From: an uncultured Eubacteriales bacterium
GTDB taxonomy: Bacteria; Bacillota; Clostridia; UMGS1883
NCBI GenBank assembly: GCA_905195005.1
Contig: CAJJUC010000054.1
Coordinates: 1 to 13,385, forward strand
DNA: 13,385 nt
Direction of reading: 5' to 3'
Both the position numbers and the translations under genes were made by a program. The notes beneath the pieces were generated by a model. The model was not told the DNA's origin. It was given only the letters and a program-made list of their open reading frames with translations, and did no database searches. Below, in pieces: positions 12,113-13,385 of the stretch. How positions within the stretch are numbered: position 1 is the first letter of the stretch; every line of letters begins with the position of its first letter.

Positions 12113-12124
12113 CGCAAATCACTC

Positions 12125-13207
12125 CTAAGGCTTGCAGATTCCGCACGGAGAATATCCGTCCGCAACGGCTTCCGCGCGTTTATCGTAATATTTTCTGTTT
12201 TTTATTTCGGGCAATCCGCGGCATGAAGGAATATGAAATTTCATGCTTCGGGTGTTTGCAACATAAGCGCTTTGACTTGCCGCACCCTCCGTTACCGCGG
12301 CAGGCTTGCCGCGCGTGATTGTCTTTCCGTCGGTCTTTAAAACTATTGTTCCCTGTTCATCGCATCTGTATACCTTAGCGCCGCAGGCGGAAAGGCGGCT
12401 GAGCGCTTCGGCATGCGGATGTCCGTAGGAATTGCCGATGCCTGACTGAATCACGGCAATTTTCGGAGAAACGGCGCGCAGAAATTCATTGCTTGAAGAG
12501 TATCTGCTTCCATGATGGCCGACCTTTAATATATCGGACTTCAGATTTACGTTTTCCGAAAGCAGCTCGCGCTCGGCAGGCTCCTCGGCATCGCCGGTGA
12601 ACATCGCGGATATTTCGCCGAAAGTCACACGCATTATAATTGAATTATTATTCATATCGCCGCCAAGCTCAAGGGGCGCAAGAAACTCAACTCTCATATC
12701 ACCGACATTACGAACTCCGCCGACGGGAGGCTCATTCACCGTCACGTTTCTTTCGTCAAGCGAATTTAAGAGCTTTTCAAAGAAAAACGAGGTTGAAACG
12801 CAATCCGTCATAATCATTTCGTCAATATTAAAGCTGCGGACAACCGTTGCCGCGCCGCCGAGATGATCCTCATGCGGATGAGAGCCGACAAATGCGTTTA
12901 TTTCCGTCACTCCGAGCGCCGAGAGGTAATCTGAAACCTCAGGCCCGTCCTCGGGATTTCCGCTGTCAATCAGCATATTTGCCTTTCCCGTTTGCAGAAA
13001 TATGCAGTCACCCTGACCGACATCAATAAAATGCATCACAAGCTCACCGTCAGCTGCCGGCAGAGCGGCGCTGCTTTCGGAAGCCTTCGGCGCGGAGGTC
13101 TGCTGCACCGATTTCTTTAAACCGGCGCTGTCTTTCTGCGGCGCACATGCTGCAAGCAGCGTCAGCGAAAGCATTATTGACAGCAGCTTTGCTTTTAACC
13201 TTTTCAT
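12125..13207 (-). CDS. Lipoprotein ComEC/Rec2-type metallo-beta-lactamase-fold hydrolase
   Basis: A 360-aa protein. ATG 13207 is chosen for AGGGG 7 nt upstream and because the protein then starts with a clean lipoprotein signal (MKRLKAKLL...LLAAC, lipobox Cys21). Residues about 48-300 form a metallo-beta-lactamase fold like the C-terminal domain of ComEC: FIDVGQGDC, metal motif HPHEDHLGG, GDAE, VGHHGSRYSS and GHPHAEAL. These proteins are exported and probably cleave phosphodiesters of nucleic acid; the exact substrate is unknown. Residues about 312-360 form a Cys/His tail (FHIPSCRGLPEI..., GYSPCGICKP), a module often attached to secreted nucleases. It heads an operon with DUF3006. No transmembrane competence channel is present. 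Confidence 0.9.
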   Translation of the reverse strand: MKRLKAKLLSIMLSLTLLAACAPQKDSAGLKKSVQQTSAPKASESSAALPAADGELVMHFIDVGQGDCIFLQTGKANMLIDSGNPEDGPEVSDYLSALGVTEINAFVGSHPHEDHLGGAATVVRSFNIDEMIMTDCVSTSFFFEKLLNSLDERNVTVNEPPVGGVRNVGDMRVEFLAPLELGGDMNNNSIIMRVTFGEISAMFTGDAEEPAERELLSENVNLKSDILKVGHHGSRYSSSNEFLRAVSPKIAVIQSGIGNSYGHPHAEALSRLSACGAKVYRCDEQGTIVLKTDGKTITRGKPAAVTEGAASQSAYVANTRSMKFHIPSCRGLPEIKNRKYYDKRAEAVADGYSPCGICKP

Positions 13208-13235
13208 ATCATTTCCCCTAAAAACAGAAGCGGGC

Positions 13236-13271
13236 GGCTTCGGCAAAATGTGATTTCATTTTGCTTTCGAC
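13236..13271. repeat. 36-nt palindromic repeat, copy B
   Basis: GGCTTCGGCAAAATG, loop TGATTT, then CATTTTGC and a diverged end (TTTCGACC). Same length and core as 10237-10272 and 13280-13315. It lies in the 5' region of the hydrolase gene, where it could form a hairpin in the leader. Confidence 0.6.
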
Positions 13272-13279
13272 CCAAAAGA

Positions 13280-13315
13280 GGCTGAAGCAAAATGTGATTT
13301 CATTTAGCCACAGCC
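13280..13315. repeat. 36-nt palindromic repeat, copy C
   Basis: GGCTGAAGCAAAATG, loop TGATTT, CATTTAGCCACAGCC. The loop is identical to copy B. On the - strand it is followed by TCTTTT, so it may terminate a leftward gene that lies beyond the window's right edge. The final 70 bases (13316-13385) hold no recognisable gene. Confidence 0.6.
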
Positions 13316-13385
13316 CGGTAAGGAAGTATCGCCCTGCTAAACATCTTTTTTGCGAATTTCAGCGTTAAAAAAGGCTCGAAATCCG

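Overview
The window looks like a Clostridia-type Firmicutes chromosome. The evidence is strong Shine-Dalgarno sites (GGAGG), consensus sigma-A promoters, a rubrerythrin, an Agr-type LytTR/GHKL two-component pair, an MgtE transporter and a ComEC-like hydrolase paired with a DUF3006 protein. It has two parts. Roughly 1-7088 is the right end of an integrated phage-like or ICE-like element. Roughly 7089-13385 is host chromosome. The junction is a displaced 3' part of tRNA-Lys(CUU) at 7043-7088, directly downstream of a tyrosine integrase.

Element part. A DUF3102 coiled-coil protein and a 68-aa protein (221-1464, +) face a leftward pair: a DUF7666-like protein and a small excisionase-like HTH protein (2173-2928, -). 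Between their stop codons lies about 700 bp without a credible gene (1465-2172). This stretch is full of hairpins and is closed by long inverted arms. Nearly all base changes between the arms keep G-U pairing in the + strand RNA only, so it may encode a large structured RNA. A related repeat also lies at the window's left edge. From 3058 to 5714 there is a lysogeny-type switch: a Cro-like XRE gene leftward, and a CI-like XRE gene rightward followed by a 4-TM protein, a membrane-anchored HEXXH (ImmA/IrrE-like) peptidase and a secreted stalk-domain protein. The two switch promoters overlap at their -35 boxes, and each carries an 18-bp operator-like palindrome. A very strong promoter followed at once by a terminator (2960-3039) predicts a short RNA antisense to the leftward early transcript. 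The integrase (5789-6877), tandem arm-type repeats (6893-6935) and attR close the element.

Host part. Just past attR are hairpins and a second 14-bp copy of the tRNA tail (7232-7245), possibly the scar of another integration event. A consensus promoter at 7366 drives a short hairpin RNA. An AgrA/AgrC-like pair (7601-9597) follows without agrB or agrD in view. Then come rubrerythrin (9682-10221, +), mgtE (10287-11645, -) with a long structured leader and upstream ORF, and a lipoprotein metallo-beta-lactamase hydrolase followed by a DUF3006 protein (13207-11897, -). Three copies of a 36-nt palindromic repeat lie in the host part. The C-terminal Cys/His module of the hydrolase resembles the one at the end of the element's HEXXH peptidase.
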